Notes: generated by a model not told the origin, from the letters alone. Positions 7,826 through 15,585 are shown, counted from the stretch's first letter. The stretch is DNA of 17,983 nt from Lachnospiraceae bacterium (GCA_014804495.1 JAAUZS010000171.1:1-17983); one strand, 5' to 3'. Numbers and translations are program-made.

Positions 7826-10184
7826 TCACTGCTTCCTCCAGACTCTGTACTCCCTGCATGTACAGTATTCCCTCCTCATATACGGTGTTCTCCAGTACGG
7901 TATTTTCTATATACGGTGTATCAGCCGCCTCTATGCATTTACTCAAATCAGCAATCTGTTCTTCATTCGACTGGTATATTATAAAGGTTGCATCTATTCC
8001 GTCTTCAGATATTATGCTGGTAGAAATATAACCCCCATCCTCGCCCAGCCAGTTTTCGTTTACGATAAAACTTTCCTTAAATGCCGCTTTATTTACCGCA
8101 AATCCGCTAAACAGATTTGACTGGTTTTCCTTACCGAGGCATAATCTTATAAAATCCTCAGCCAGAGCGGCATTTTTTGATGCTGCATTAATTCCGAGAA
8201 GGGTTTGAGCACAAAATACATTGCTGCTCTGTCCATTCATCACAGTCCATTTACTTTCCTCATAACCTTTTACTCTGTTTATGGAAAGCATCTCATCATA
8301 TGCCATGGCATTATTCAACGCTGCGTATTCCATTTGTATTGATCCACCGGCATAGTATGTTGCATTCGAACCGGTTCTTAAGTATTTGGAATCATCTCTC
8401 GGTTTACCGATTATCCCTACCCAATATTCGTTTACCCTTTTGTAGCTTTCAGCCTTTTCAGCCGGAAGCCCATCCATCTGCGCATCATATATTCTCTTAG
8501 ACTGTATCAGGAATTCCTCTATTGCCTTACTGTCGAGTTCTCCGCCTTCCGTTGTCCATGCGGGAACGCAGGACATTGCAAAATAACGCATTATTCCTTT
8601 CTCTGTGCAAATATGCAGCAAGTCTTTCCCCGGATTTTCTTTTCGCAGTTCTTCCATTACATCTGCTATACTTTCAAGGTCTTTTAACTGCGAGATATAT
8701 TTTTCTTCTCCCATCAAAACCGGAATCTGGATTTCGCAAGGCATTGCGTAAATCTTATCGCCCTTTTTCATAGCCTGTGCAATATTGGTAAATATTTCAT
8801 CTTCACCGCTTAAGCTTCCTAATACAGCGCTTAAATCCATCAACAGACCTTTTTCAATATATGAATCAAGCGGCATATCATCCAATATCAATATATCCGG
8901 GCCTTCTCCTGCCATAATCCTTGTATTCAGGCTCTTTATGGCATCCTCCCTCGTAACAGAACTTCCTTCTTCCATACCGACTTCATACTCTACCGCAACA
9001 TCGGGATAAGCCGACTGAAACATTGAACTTGCCTGACGTATGGTATCATTTTCCTCAAGACTGTATACCTTCAGTCTGTAAATGGGTACAGTAGCCACAT
9101 CCGGATCATAGACATAACGGATCAGTTTACCGCCGCTGAACATAGTTAAGAATTCATTATTATCCAGCATGATCATTCCGCATATCTCATAAGCAGGATT
9201 ATTAAATGTACAAAGGCTGCCGTCAATAATCTGTTCCATCGCACTTCCGCCTATTACATGCCGATGCAGACCCTTTTTCCCGGCAATATACAGAACTTCG
9301 TCTTCTCCTGCGAAAAAGTACATTTGATATGAATCGCTTCCGGTATAAACATTACCCTCCGGATAGTTTTCCTTAATAAAATCTGCTAAAACATCATCCT
9401 CCACATATTCTTTCTTTTCAATATCATAGATTAGCGGGTGTTTATAGCCTAATCCATCCAAAAACATCAGATTCCCCTGAAACTGCATAAGTTCCGGCCG
9501 GTCTCCCTGCACTGTCATAAAAAGTTCGCTGCTTCCGTCGTCTTTCACCTCATAAAGATTGCTGCCGCCTAAAGCGCTGACAAAAATCCTTCCGTTATCT
9601 GCTATTCCGACATTCATCGGATAACTATCATCTCCGGTCAGCGGAATATCAATAAGGTTTTCGCTGCCGTCAGGTCTTACTACAAGCAGCCTCGGATTTA
9701 AAACAAATTCCTCCTCTTCTCCGACAGATGAATCATCATTAAATATAACTGCTGCCGTATTATCCGCCCCAACTGCTATATCCATAATGTATGTTCCTTC
9801 ATCTAGCATTCGGGTATGCCATTCACTATTGTCTTCTTTCCATGTTATTCCATTATCATCAGAAATCAGAAACTGTTTATATTTATCCGTTATAACTAAT
9901 CTTCCATCAGATAATTTATATATTCTGTTTCCGCTTCCGTAAATTAGGTCTGACAAATCGGTAGATTCTTCTACATAGCGCCCTCTAGCTGTGTTTCCAT
10001 CCTCCTGCTGTGAGTCCGGACTGCTTTCTGTGCCATTCTCCGAAAGCGTCCCATCCGCACCGTTTATGCTGCCTGTACTGCTGTCTGTATTACTGTCTGC
10101 ATTTGTTTTTCCACAGCCTGTCAGGCACGTAATCAGCATTATCATCACCAGCAGCAATGCAGATATTCTTCTTTTCATCTTCAT
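7785..10184 (-). CDS. Extracellular solute-binding lipoprotein with N-terminal propeller-like region (copy B)
   Basis: The 799-residue protein is a lipid-anchored binding protein. It has a KMKRR n-region, a hydrophobic core, and a lipobox LTGC with Cys24. A Ser/Asp/Gly-rich linker runs to about 68. Residues about 75-365 form a beta-rich region with an Asp-box (SDDNGITW, 108-115) and repeated phrases such as NGRIFVSALGGSNLYEV and LMFLDGLGYKHPLIYD, consistent with a beta-propeller. From about 366 to the end it resembles a sugar-type binding protein (SBP_bac_1): LKVYSLEENDTIRQA, then IMAGEGPDILILDD and GLLMDL. Plain binding proteins are about 400-450 residues, so this is a two-part fusion. The start has GGAGG nine bases upstream. 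It follows a paralogue by 65 bp and overlaps the permease start. The propeller call is from pattern only, and the ligand is unknown. Confidence 0.88.
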   Translation of the reverse strand: MKMKRRISALLLVMIMLITCLTGCGKTNADSNTDSSTGSINGADGTLSENGTESSPDSQQEDGNTARGRYVEESTDLSDLIYGSGNRIYKLSDGRLVITDKYKQFLISDDNGITWKEDNSEWHTRMLDEGTYIMDIAVGADNTAAVIFNDDSSVGEEEEFVLNPRLLVVRPDGSENLIDIPLTGDDSYPMNVGIADNGRIFVSALGGSNLYEVKDDGSSELFMTVQGDRPELMQFQGNLMFLDGLGYKHPLIYDIEKKEYVEDDVLADFIKENYPEGNVYTGSDSYQMYFFAGEDEVLYIAGKKGLHRHVIGGSAMEQIIDGSLCTFNNPAYEICGMIMLDNNEFLTMFSGGKLIRYVYDPDVATVPIYRLKVYSLEENDTIRQASSMFQSAYPDVAVEYEVGMEEGSSVTREDAIKSLNTRIMAGEGPDILILDDMPLDSYIEKGLLMDLSAVLGSLSGEDEIFTNIAQAMKKGDKIYAMPCEIQIPVLMGEEKYISQLKDLESIADVMEELRKENPGKDLLHICTEKGIMRYFAMSCVPAWTTEGGELDSKAIEEFLIQSKRIYDAQMDGLPAEKAESYKRVNEYWVGIIGKPRDDSKYLRTGSNATYYAGGSIQMEYAALNNAMAYDEMLSINRVKGYEESKWTVMNGQSSNVFCAQTLLGINAASKNAALAEDFIRLCLGKENQSNLFSGFAVNKAAFKESFIVNENWLGEDGGYISTSIISEDGIDATFIIYQSNEEQIADLSKCIEAADTPYIENTVLENTVYEEGILYMQGVQSLEEAVNAIEKKISIYMAE

Positions 10185-10226
10185 AAATATTTTCCTCCGT
10201 TTTCAACTTGCGAGTTTATGAGTTCA

Positions 10227-10241
10227 GACGCTGTATGCGTC
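10227..10241. repeat. Small hairpin between the two lipoprotein genes
   Basis: GACGC (10227-10231) and GCGTC (10237-10241) form a 5-bp stem with a TGTAT loop in the 65-bp gap. No T-run follows on the minus strand, so it is more likely an RNA processing or stability element than a terminator, if it does anything. Confidence 0.3.
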
Positions 10242-10249
10242 AATGCAAT

Positions 10250-12619
10250 TTATTCAACCATATAAATCGACATCTTCTTCTCAATCGCATTCACTGTTTC
10301 TTCAAGGCTCTGCGCCCTCTGCATGTACCGTGTTCCTTCATCGTATACGGAGTACTCCAATACAGTATCTTCTATGTACGGAGTATTAGCTGCCTCTACA
10401 CATTTCCTTAATTCCGCAATCTGATTTTCATTCGACTGGTATGCTACAAACTCAACATTAATCCCTTCGTCATTACCAAGGCTGAAATAACTGTATTCCC
10501 CATTCTCACCCAGCATGCTTTCATCAATGATAAAGCTATCATCAAACGCTGCCTTATTCACCGCAAGCCCATAGAAAAGATTATTCTGGGCTTCCCTTCC
10601 AAGACTCAATTTTATGAAGTCTTCTGCTGCCCCGGTATTTTTTGATGCTGCGTTTATTCCAAGCAGAGTATGGGTACAAAATACATTATTGCTCTGACCG
10701 TTCATCACGGTCCATTTACTTTCTTCAAAACCATCCACTCTATTTGCGGAAATCATCTCATTATACGCACCGGCGCGTTCTACAGCCACATATGCCAGTT
10801 GCGTGAATCCTCCGACATAACTTATTACGGTTGAACCCGTTCTTAAATATATGGAATCATCTTTCAATTCGCCGAATTCCCGCAGCCACATTTCATTTGT
10901 TTGTTTATAATTATCAATGGTTTTCTCCGGCAGTCCGTCCATCTGTGCATTATATATTCTCTCAGTCTGCTCTAAGAATTGCGCTATCGCTTCCCTGTCA
11001 AGTTCTCCGCTGTCCGTTGTCCATGCGGGAGCGCAAACCATAGCAAAATACCGCATGATTCCTTTCTCCGTGCATATATTCAATAAATCTTTACCCACAT
11101 AATCCTTGCGCAGCTCTTCCATCATATCCGCTAAGCTCTTTAGATCTTTTATCTGTGAGATATATTTTTCCTCTCCCATTATAATCGGAATCTGGATTTC
11201 ACAAGGCATCGCATAAACTTCATCGCCCTTTTTCATTGCCTGTACTATATTGGAAAATATTTCATCCTCACCGCTTAAGCCTCCTAATATGGCGCTTAAA
11301 TCCATCAGTAACCCTTTCTCGATATATGAATCAAGCGGCATATCATCCAATATCAGTACATCAGGTCCTTCTCCCGCCATAATCTTGGTATTCAGGCTCT
11401 TTAACGCATCTTCTCTGGTAACGGAGCTTCCTTCCGCCATTCCGATTTCATATTCTACGGCAATATCGGGATAAACCGTCTGATACTGGGCTATTGCCTG
11501 ACGTATGGTATCGTTTTCCTTAAGGCTGTAGATATTCAGCCTGTCACCGGGTACAGCCGTCACATCCGAGTCATAGACATAGCGAACCAGCCTGCCGCCG
11601 CTGAATATAGTCATGAACTCATTACCTGCCAGCATAATCATCCCTGATATTTCATAAGTGGGATTATTAAATGTACAAAGACTGCCGTCAATAAGCTGCT
11701 CCATTGCGCTTCCACCGATTACATGACGATGCAGTCCCTTTTTTCCTGCAATGTACAGAACGCCTTCTTCACCCGCGAAAAAGTACATTTGATAAGATTC
11801 GCTTCCGGTATAAGAATTACCTTCCGGATAATTTTCACTAACGAAATTCGCTAATGCCTCATCTCCTACATACTCTTTCTTTTCCATATCATAGATTAAC
11901 GGATGTTTATAGCCGTAACCATCCAGAAACATAAGATTCCCCTGAAACTGCATAAGTTCCGGGCTGTCACCCTGCACTGTCATAAAGAATTCGCAGCTTC
12001 CGTCTTCTTTCACCTCATAAAGATTACTGCTGCCCAGCATGCTGACAAAAATTCTTCCGTTATCCGCTATTCCGACATTCGTTGGATATTTATCATCTCC
12101 TGTCATAGGAATATCAATAAGGTTTTCGGTACCGTCAGGCTTTATAACAAGCAGCCTCGGATTAATGCTATATTCATCCTCCTCTCCGTCAGATGAATCA
12201 TCATTATATATAACCGCTGCCGTATTATCCGCCCCAATGGCTATATCCATAATGTATGTTTCTTCATCCAGCATTCTGGTACGCCATTCTCTATTGTCCT
12301 CTTTCCACGTCACACCATTATCATCCGAAATCAGAAACGGCTTATATGTATCTGTTATAACCAGTCTTCCGTCCGATAATTTATACAGTCTGTTACCATG
12401 CCCGCAAAGTCTGTCTGACAAATCGGTAACTTCTTCCACATAACGTCCTTTTACTGCACTTCCGTCCTGTAAATCCGTGCTGCTTCCGCCACCATTCTCC
12501 GAAAGTGTCCCATCTGTTATAAGTTCGATATCCACATTCGTTTTCCCGCAGCCCGTAAGGCATGTAAGTAACATTATCGTCGCCAGCAACAACGCCGGTA
12601 TTCTTCTTTTTATTTTCAT
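10250..12619 (-). CDS. Extracellular solute-binding lipoprotein with N-terminal propeller-like region (copy A)
   Basis: This 789-residue protein is a close paralogue of the next gene and is the first gene of the operon. It has the same lipobox (LTGC, Cys24), a linker ten residues shorter overall, an Asp-box (SDDNGVTW), the same propeller-like region, and the same sugar-binding-protein half with IMAGEGPDVLILDD. By eye, most positions agree along the whole length. Divergence is greatest in the linker and in the middle and end of the binding half (about 560-620 and 680-740), the region that would shape the ligand pocket. The ATG has AAAGGAG seven bases upstream, and the promoter with 11-bp direct repeats lies just beyond. 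The two copies may bind different ligands or differ in sensing rather than delivery; this is inference. Confidence 0.88.
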   Translation of the reverse strand: MKIKRRIPALLLATIMLLTCLTGCGKTNVDIELITDGTLSENGGGSSTDLQDGSAVKGRYVEEVTDLSDRLCGHGNRLYKLSDGRLVITDTYKPFLISDDNGVTWKEDNREWRTRMLDEETYIMDIAIGADNTAAVIYNDDSSDGEEDEYSINPRLLVIKPDGTENLIDIPMTGDDKYPTNVGIADNGRIFVSMLGSSNLYEVKEDGSCEFFMTVQGDSPELMQFQGNLMFLDGYGYKHPLIYDMEKKEYVGDEALANFVSENYPEGNSYTGSESYQMYFFAGEEGVLYIAGKKGLHRHVIGGSAMEQLIDGSLCTFNNPTYEISGMIMLAGNEFMTIFSGGRLVRYVYDSDVTAVPGDRLNIYSLKENDTIRQAIAQYQTVYPDIAVEYEIGMAEGSSVTREDALKSLNTKIMAGEGPDVLILDDMPLDSYIEKGLLMDLSAILGGLSGEDEIFSNIVQAMKKGDEVYAMPCEIQIPIIMGEEKYISQIKDLKSLADMMEELRKDYVGKDLLNICTEKGIMRYFAMVCAPAWTTDSGELDREAIAQFLEQTERIYNAQMDGLPEKTIDNYKQTNEMWLREFGELKDDSIYLRTGSTVISYVGGFTQLAYVAVERAGAYNEMISANRVDGFEESKWTVMNGQSNNVFCTHTLLGINAASKNTGAAEDFIKLSLGREAQNNLFYGLAVNKAAFDDSFIIDESMLGENGEYSYFSLGNDEGINVEFVAYQSNENQIAELRKCVEAANTPYIEDTVLEYSVYDEGTRYMQRAQSLEETVNAIEKKMSIYMVE

Positions 12620-12649
12620 ACATTTGCTCCTTTCTTTAATACTGCATGC

Positions 12650-12691
12650 ATGATATTGTTATAACAGGTCAATCTCTAAACAATCTCTAAA
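12650..12691 (-). promoter_or_regulatory. Operon promoter with tandem 11-bp response-regulator-type direct repeats
   Basis: On the minus strand TTTAGAGATTG occurs twice with no gap (complement of 12681-12691 and 12670-12680). A -10 candidate, TATCAT (12650-12655), follows 14 nt after the second repeat; TATAAC (12658-12663) is an alternative. There is no separate good -35, which fits an activator-dependent promoter where repeats with one-helical-turn period are bound by a dimer of an OmpR-family regulator. The same core, TTAGAGATT, recurs upstream of the response regulator gene in this window. Confidence 0.7.
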
Positions 12692-12742
12692 ATAATTTTT
12701 AAAAAACATTCAGCGCACATGAAGTTTCCTGCAATGTAAAAA

Positions 12743-12773
12743 CCGGAAAAAGTAATTTGTATACTTCTTCCGG
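12743..12773 (-). terminator. Rho-independent terminator after the YwgA-like gene
   Basis: Read on the minus strand, a 12-bp stem (CCGGAAGAAGTA pairing with TACTTTTTCCGG, one G-U pair) with a 7-nt loop is followed directly by five T residues (12738-12742). It ends the HD/YwgA transcript before the promoter of the lipoprotein operon. Confidence 0.85.
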
Positions 12774-12806
12774 CTTTAATAATCTTTATGCCATGGCAGG
12801 CATAAT

Positions 12807-13298
12807 TTATTTTATATAATTTTTTTCTTTTAATAATTTTATTGCATCTTTAATCTTTTCTTCAGAGAATTTGCTCCCCTTTATTTTCTTAACAGCATTA
12901 ATAATACCCACATCACTCTTATTTTCAATATGACGCTCAGCAAACAGTGCTGTAGTAATAAGTTCTAATTGTACAGCCGTTTTTTTGCCAAATATATCAA
13001 TCACGTGTTCTATATTATTATCTAAATTTTCATAATTTATATTATCACGGCATTCAAGTATATGACCCTTATTTGTATATGTAATACAAAGATTCTGTTC
13101 TGTCATCAACTCACAGAGTGTATAATCTAAATCCATACAATATGGCCCATAAATATGGATTTTATACTCAAAACCCAAATCCACACCGTATTCCTCAATA
13201 AGATATATTATTTTCTGCACTTTTTTCTTGCAAGGGGCTCCTGCCTTATCAGTCAATTTAGAAATAATCTGTAAAATACTTTCTCTTTGATAATCCAT
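12807..13298 (-). CDS. YwgA-like small protein with DUF4065/PanA-type features
   Basis: This 163-residue soluble protein starts with a helical region containing GAPCKKKVQKIIYLIEEYG (20-38) and continues with IHIYGPYCMDLDYTLCEL (48-65). These match the KLQKLLY...YGP layout of DUF4065 (SocA/PanA) and of Bacillus YwgA, small proteins that often sit beside a toxin or an enzyme they regulate. A lysine-rich C-terminal helical part closes the protein (KGSKFSEEKIKDAIKLLKEKNYI). The start lies 4 nt after the HD gene's stop, and its ribosome binding site AGGTAGG overlaps the end of that gene, so the two are translated together. In B. subtilis ywfO and ywgA are also neighbours, which supports the pairing. 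Whether it is an antitoxin-like modulator or a partner subunit is not decided by the sequence. It is more AT-rich than the transport operon. Confidence 0.68.
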   Translation of the reverse strand: MDYQRESILQIISKLTDKAGAPCKKKVQKIIYLIEEYGVDLGFEYKIHIYGPYCMDLDYTLCELMTEQNLCITYTNKGHILECRDNINYENLDNNIEHVIDIFGKKTAVQLELITTALFAERHIENKSDVGIINAVKKIKGSKFSEEKIKDAIKLLKEKNYIK

Positions 13299-13302
13299 AC
13301 TT

Positions 13303-14610
13303 TTACCTACCTTTTAATAACCTTGCTATTTGTTTTTCCGCTTCTCCTGCTTCTGATTTATTAACATAAATTCGCCATATATTAATCGGTTCAATTATTC
13401 CATTTAAAATCCTTGACTCTTCCATTAGATTTCTCGGCTTGGATGTCTTCCTGTCCAATATAATGATTGCCCTTCCGCTATCATCCTCCTTATCCTTAGT
13501 TGCAAAATAAAGAGGTTGAAGCTTATGTGCTGCTTTATCTATTTTATCTATTAAGATATTATCCTTCTTACATAAATCATCAAGTGTATTACAAATCATG
13601 TTAAATACATTTTCCTCAGCAGAATCTGCATGTGCCGGCGTTTCATATACACAAGTCATAGTGATTCGGTCTACGAAAGGTCTGACATCCGGATTGTTGC
13701 TATTATTAAGTTCATACATAACACGATTATCGTCCCACTTTAAAAACTCCGCTACATCTTCAGGATAATGTCCATCAGGAAGTATTGCCTTTAATGCTTT
13801 TATCAATTGTTTATCAAAGTACCTTCTCGTCTTGTGAAAGTAGACCTGAATAAACATAAAATACCGCGCAAGAATAAATTCCTCAAGAGCCTGTATTCCG
13901 CCTTTTTCTATCGCAAGTTTCATAGTATTTGCCGACTTATAAACAGTCAAAGTTGATATAAATCGTTCTAAATCATACTTTCCATAACTTACCCCGCAAA
14001 ATTTTGAATCACGCAACAGGTAGTCCATTTTATCGCAGTCAAGCTCCCCATCCATAAATCCTTGAAGAAAGAGAAAATCCGGCGTCCTATATTCGGGTTC
14101 AAAAGTATCCCCGTTATATATCATCCATATAATCTTAGGTGTTATAGGGTATTCATCACCATATGTCTTTTGAAATTTATGTCCGATCTTATTAATATAT
14201 TCTCCAATTTCAGTATTGAAAATTATATCTTTCGTATAATCCTCATGCCTTTTTTTGTCAGGAAACAACTCTTCTGAAGCATGTGAAAAAGGTGCATGTC
14301 CCAAATCATGTGTTAATGCAATTAAACGCAGAATCTGTCTGTAGTATTGGCATATTGTATAATTTTCTATCTTATTCGTTGAAAAAAGATTGGGATTTTT
14401 TTCTACTACAGCATCAAACGTTTTAGAAACAAGGTGCATCACTCCTATTGAATGTCCAAATCTAGTATGTTCTGCTCCATGATAAACAAGATAAGTAGTG
14501 GCAAGCTGTTTAATATTGCGCAGTCTTTGAAACGGTTTTGAATCAATTATATTTTTTTCTTCCTCAGAAACGGAAATAAAACCATGAATCGGGTCTCGAA
14601 ATTGATACAT
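13303..14610 (-). CDS. HD-domain phosphohydrolase, YwfO / COG1078-like
   Basis: The 435-residue protein carries an HD metal-dependent phosphohydrolase domain. The family's opening FRDPIHGFI is at 4-12, RLRNIKQL at 29-36, and the metal site residues are apparent as His53 in HTRFGHSIGV, His101-Asp102 in ALTHDLGHAPFSHASE, and Asp196 in DKMDYLLRDS. Homologues such as YwfO and EF1143 hydrolyse (d)NTPs, often with allosteric nucleotide control. About 200 residues C-terminal to the HD core are less conserved. The ATG has AGAGG nine bases upstream. It is the first gene of a two-gene unit with the YwgA-like protein and has its own promoter and terminator. It sits between the two-component system and the transport operon that the system seems to control. 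The family call is firm, the exact substrate unknown. Confidence 0.88.
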   Translation of the reverse strand: MYQFRDPIHGFISVSEEEKNIIDSKPFQRLRNIKQLATTYLVYHGAEHTRFGHSIGVMHLVSKTFDAVVEKNPNLFSTNKIENYTICQYYRQILRLIALTHDLGHAPFSHASEELFPDKKRHEDYTKDIIFNTEIGEYINKIGHKFQKTYGDEYPITPKIIWMIYNGDTFEPEYRTPDFLFLQGFMDGELDCDKMDYLLRDSKFCGVSYGKYDLERFISTLTVYKSANTMKLAIEKGGIQALEEFILARYFMFIQVYFHKTRRYFDKQLIKALKAILPDGHYPEDVAEFLKWDDNRVMYELNNSNNPDVRPFVDRITMTCVYETPAHADSAEENVFNMICNTLDDLCKKDNILIDKIDKAAHKLQPLYFATKDKEDDSGRAIIILDRKTSKPRNLMEESRILNGIIEPINIWRIYVNKSEAGEAEKQIARLLKGR

Positions 14611-14645
14611 ATAATGTTACCTCTTTTGTCACTACCTAAATATAG

Positions 14646-14673
14646 ATTACATCAAACATTTGTTCCTTGTCAA
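14646..14673 (-). promoter_or_regulatory. Promoter of the HD/YwgA unit
   Basis: On the minus strand TTGACA (complement of 14668-14673) and TGTAAT (14646-14651) are separated by 16 bp. The -35 is consensus and the -10 matches five of six. It drives towards the HD gene 36 bp away and lies back to back with the two-component promoter region. Confidence 0.65.
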
Positions 14674-14726
14674 CTTAAAATTATATGTTTTTACCATGTT
14701 TTTAAAAGCTATATTATTGCAAAAAA

Positions 14727-14769
14727 TTTAGAGAATAATTAGAGATTACTATGATAAAATACTTATAAT
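14727..14769 (+). promoter_or_regulatory. Response-regulator-type direct repeats and promoter of the two-component operon
   Basis: TTTAGAGAATA (14727-14737) is followed directly by ATTAGAGATTA (14738-14748), an 11-bp period with the shared core TTAGAGA. A consensus TATAAT (14764-14769) lies 15 nt after the second repeat, nearly the same geometry as at the transport operon (14 nt). No -35 is evident, so autoactivation is likely. Confidence 0.65.
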
Positions 14770-14798
14770 AATTCATTTATAGATATCAGCAGTAAATG

Positions 14799-14807
14799 TG
14801 ATATAAT
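14799..14807 (+). promoter_or_regulatory. Extended -10 promoter nearer the response regulator gene
   Basis: TGATATAAT is a textbook extended -10 with a consensus hexamer (14802-14807) and no recognisable -35. It could give basal expression independent of the upstream repeats. A small hairpin (AAAATCA at 14819-14825 with TGATTTT at 14831-14837) would fall in the leader. Confidence 0.5.
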
Positions 14808-14882
14808 TTTACACAGCGAAAATCAGAAATTGATTTTGCAGAACACAAACTCGCAGGCTGATAAAGGAGCATGATTATAATA

Positions 14883-15551
14883 ATGAGAATTCTACTCGCA
14901 GAAGACGACAAACAACTAAACAGTGCCCTTGTATATCGGCTGGAAGAAGAAGGCTTCATAGTAGACTCCTGTCAGGACGGAGAAGAAGCGCTTTTCTACG
15001 GTGAGCAGAACATATATGATATTATCCTATTGGACAGAATGCTTCCCCATATGGAAGGTTCCGATGTTCTGTCAGCCCTCAGGAAAAAAGATATTACCAC
15101 TCCCGTCATACTGATTACGGCACTAGGCTCTTTATCTGATAAAGTAGAAGGACTCGACCTCGGAGCCGACGATTATCTGGTAAAACCATTTGCATTTGAA
15201 GAACTTCTTGCCAGGATACGCTGCGTCACCAGAAGACCGCGCACCCTGACAGAAAACGATATGCTGACAGTCGATGACATCACATGGCACCCCGCCGAAT
15301 GCACTCTCACAGGTCCCTCCGGAAGCTGTACCCTCTCTAAAAGGGAATCTGCCCTTCTGGAAACCTTTTTGCGCTCCAAAGGGCAGACCCTTCCGAGAAC
15401 CACATTACTGCTCAAAGTATGGGGCCCGGACAGCGACGTAGAAGAAGGAAATCTCGATAACTACATCCATTTCCTGCGTAGGCGACTGCAGATAACAGGA
15501 AGCAAACTTAAAATCCTAACTATCCGCGGAATTGGATATAGTTTACAATAA
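14883..15551 (+). CDS. OmpR/PhoB-family response regulator
   Basis: This is a standard two-domain response regulator. Counted from the ATG at 14883 (MRILLAEDD), the acidic pair is at 8-9, the phospho-acceptor Asp51 lies in ILLDRMLP, Thr79 in LITAL, and Lys101 in YLVKPF. A winged-helix DNA-binding domain follows (about 125-223), ending with the family's phrase DNYIHFLRRRL and IRGIGYSLQ. The in-frame ATG at 14871 is only one base from the AAAGGAG ribosome binding site. I prefer 14883 because the family begins MRILL, although its 13-nt spacing is long; the difference is four residues. The kinase gene follows about 150 bp downstream, separated by a large palindrome. Matching 11-bp direct repeats upstream of this gene and of the transport operon make both likely targets. 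Confidence 0.93.
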   Translation: MRILLAEDDKQLNSALVYRLEEEGFIVDSCQDGEEALFYGEQNIYDIILLDRMLPHMEGSDVLSALRKKDITTPVILITALGSLSDKVEGLDLGADDYLVKPFAFEELLARIRCVTRRPRTLTENDMLTVDDITWHPAECTLTGPSGSCTLSKRESALLETFLRSKGQTLPRTTLLLKVWGPDSDVEEGNLDNYIHFLRRRLQITGSKLKILTIRGIGYSLQ

Positions 15552-15585
15552 ACAACAGCAGGCTCTCTGCTAATTTTGATAACCA

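Noticed and set aside
10215-10243. Possible internal minus-strand promoter between the two lipoprotein genes (TTGACG, 17 bp, CATAAA)
   Set aside because: The -10 is poor and the -35 overlaps the small hairpin; read-through from the upstream promoter is simpler. I keep it only as a weak possibility.
8300-12443. Several plus-strand open frames opposite the two lipoprotein genes
   Set aside because: They occur at matching places in both paralogues, as expected for antisense shadows of the same coding sequence, and have no convincing ribosome binding sites.
12788-12803. Palindrome TGCCATGGCA with flanking ATGCC/GGCAT after the YwgA-like gene
   Set aside because: It is short and lacks a T-run, and a much better terminator follows at 12743-12773.
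14819-14837. AAAATCA/TGATTTT hairpin considered as a riboswitch or attenuator in the regulator leader
   Set aside because: The stem is only seven mostly A-T pairs, there is no T-run, and no known riboswitch pattern is present.
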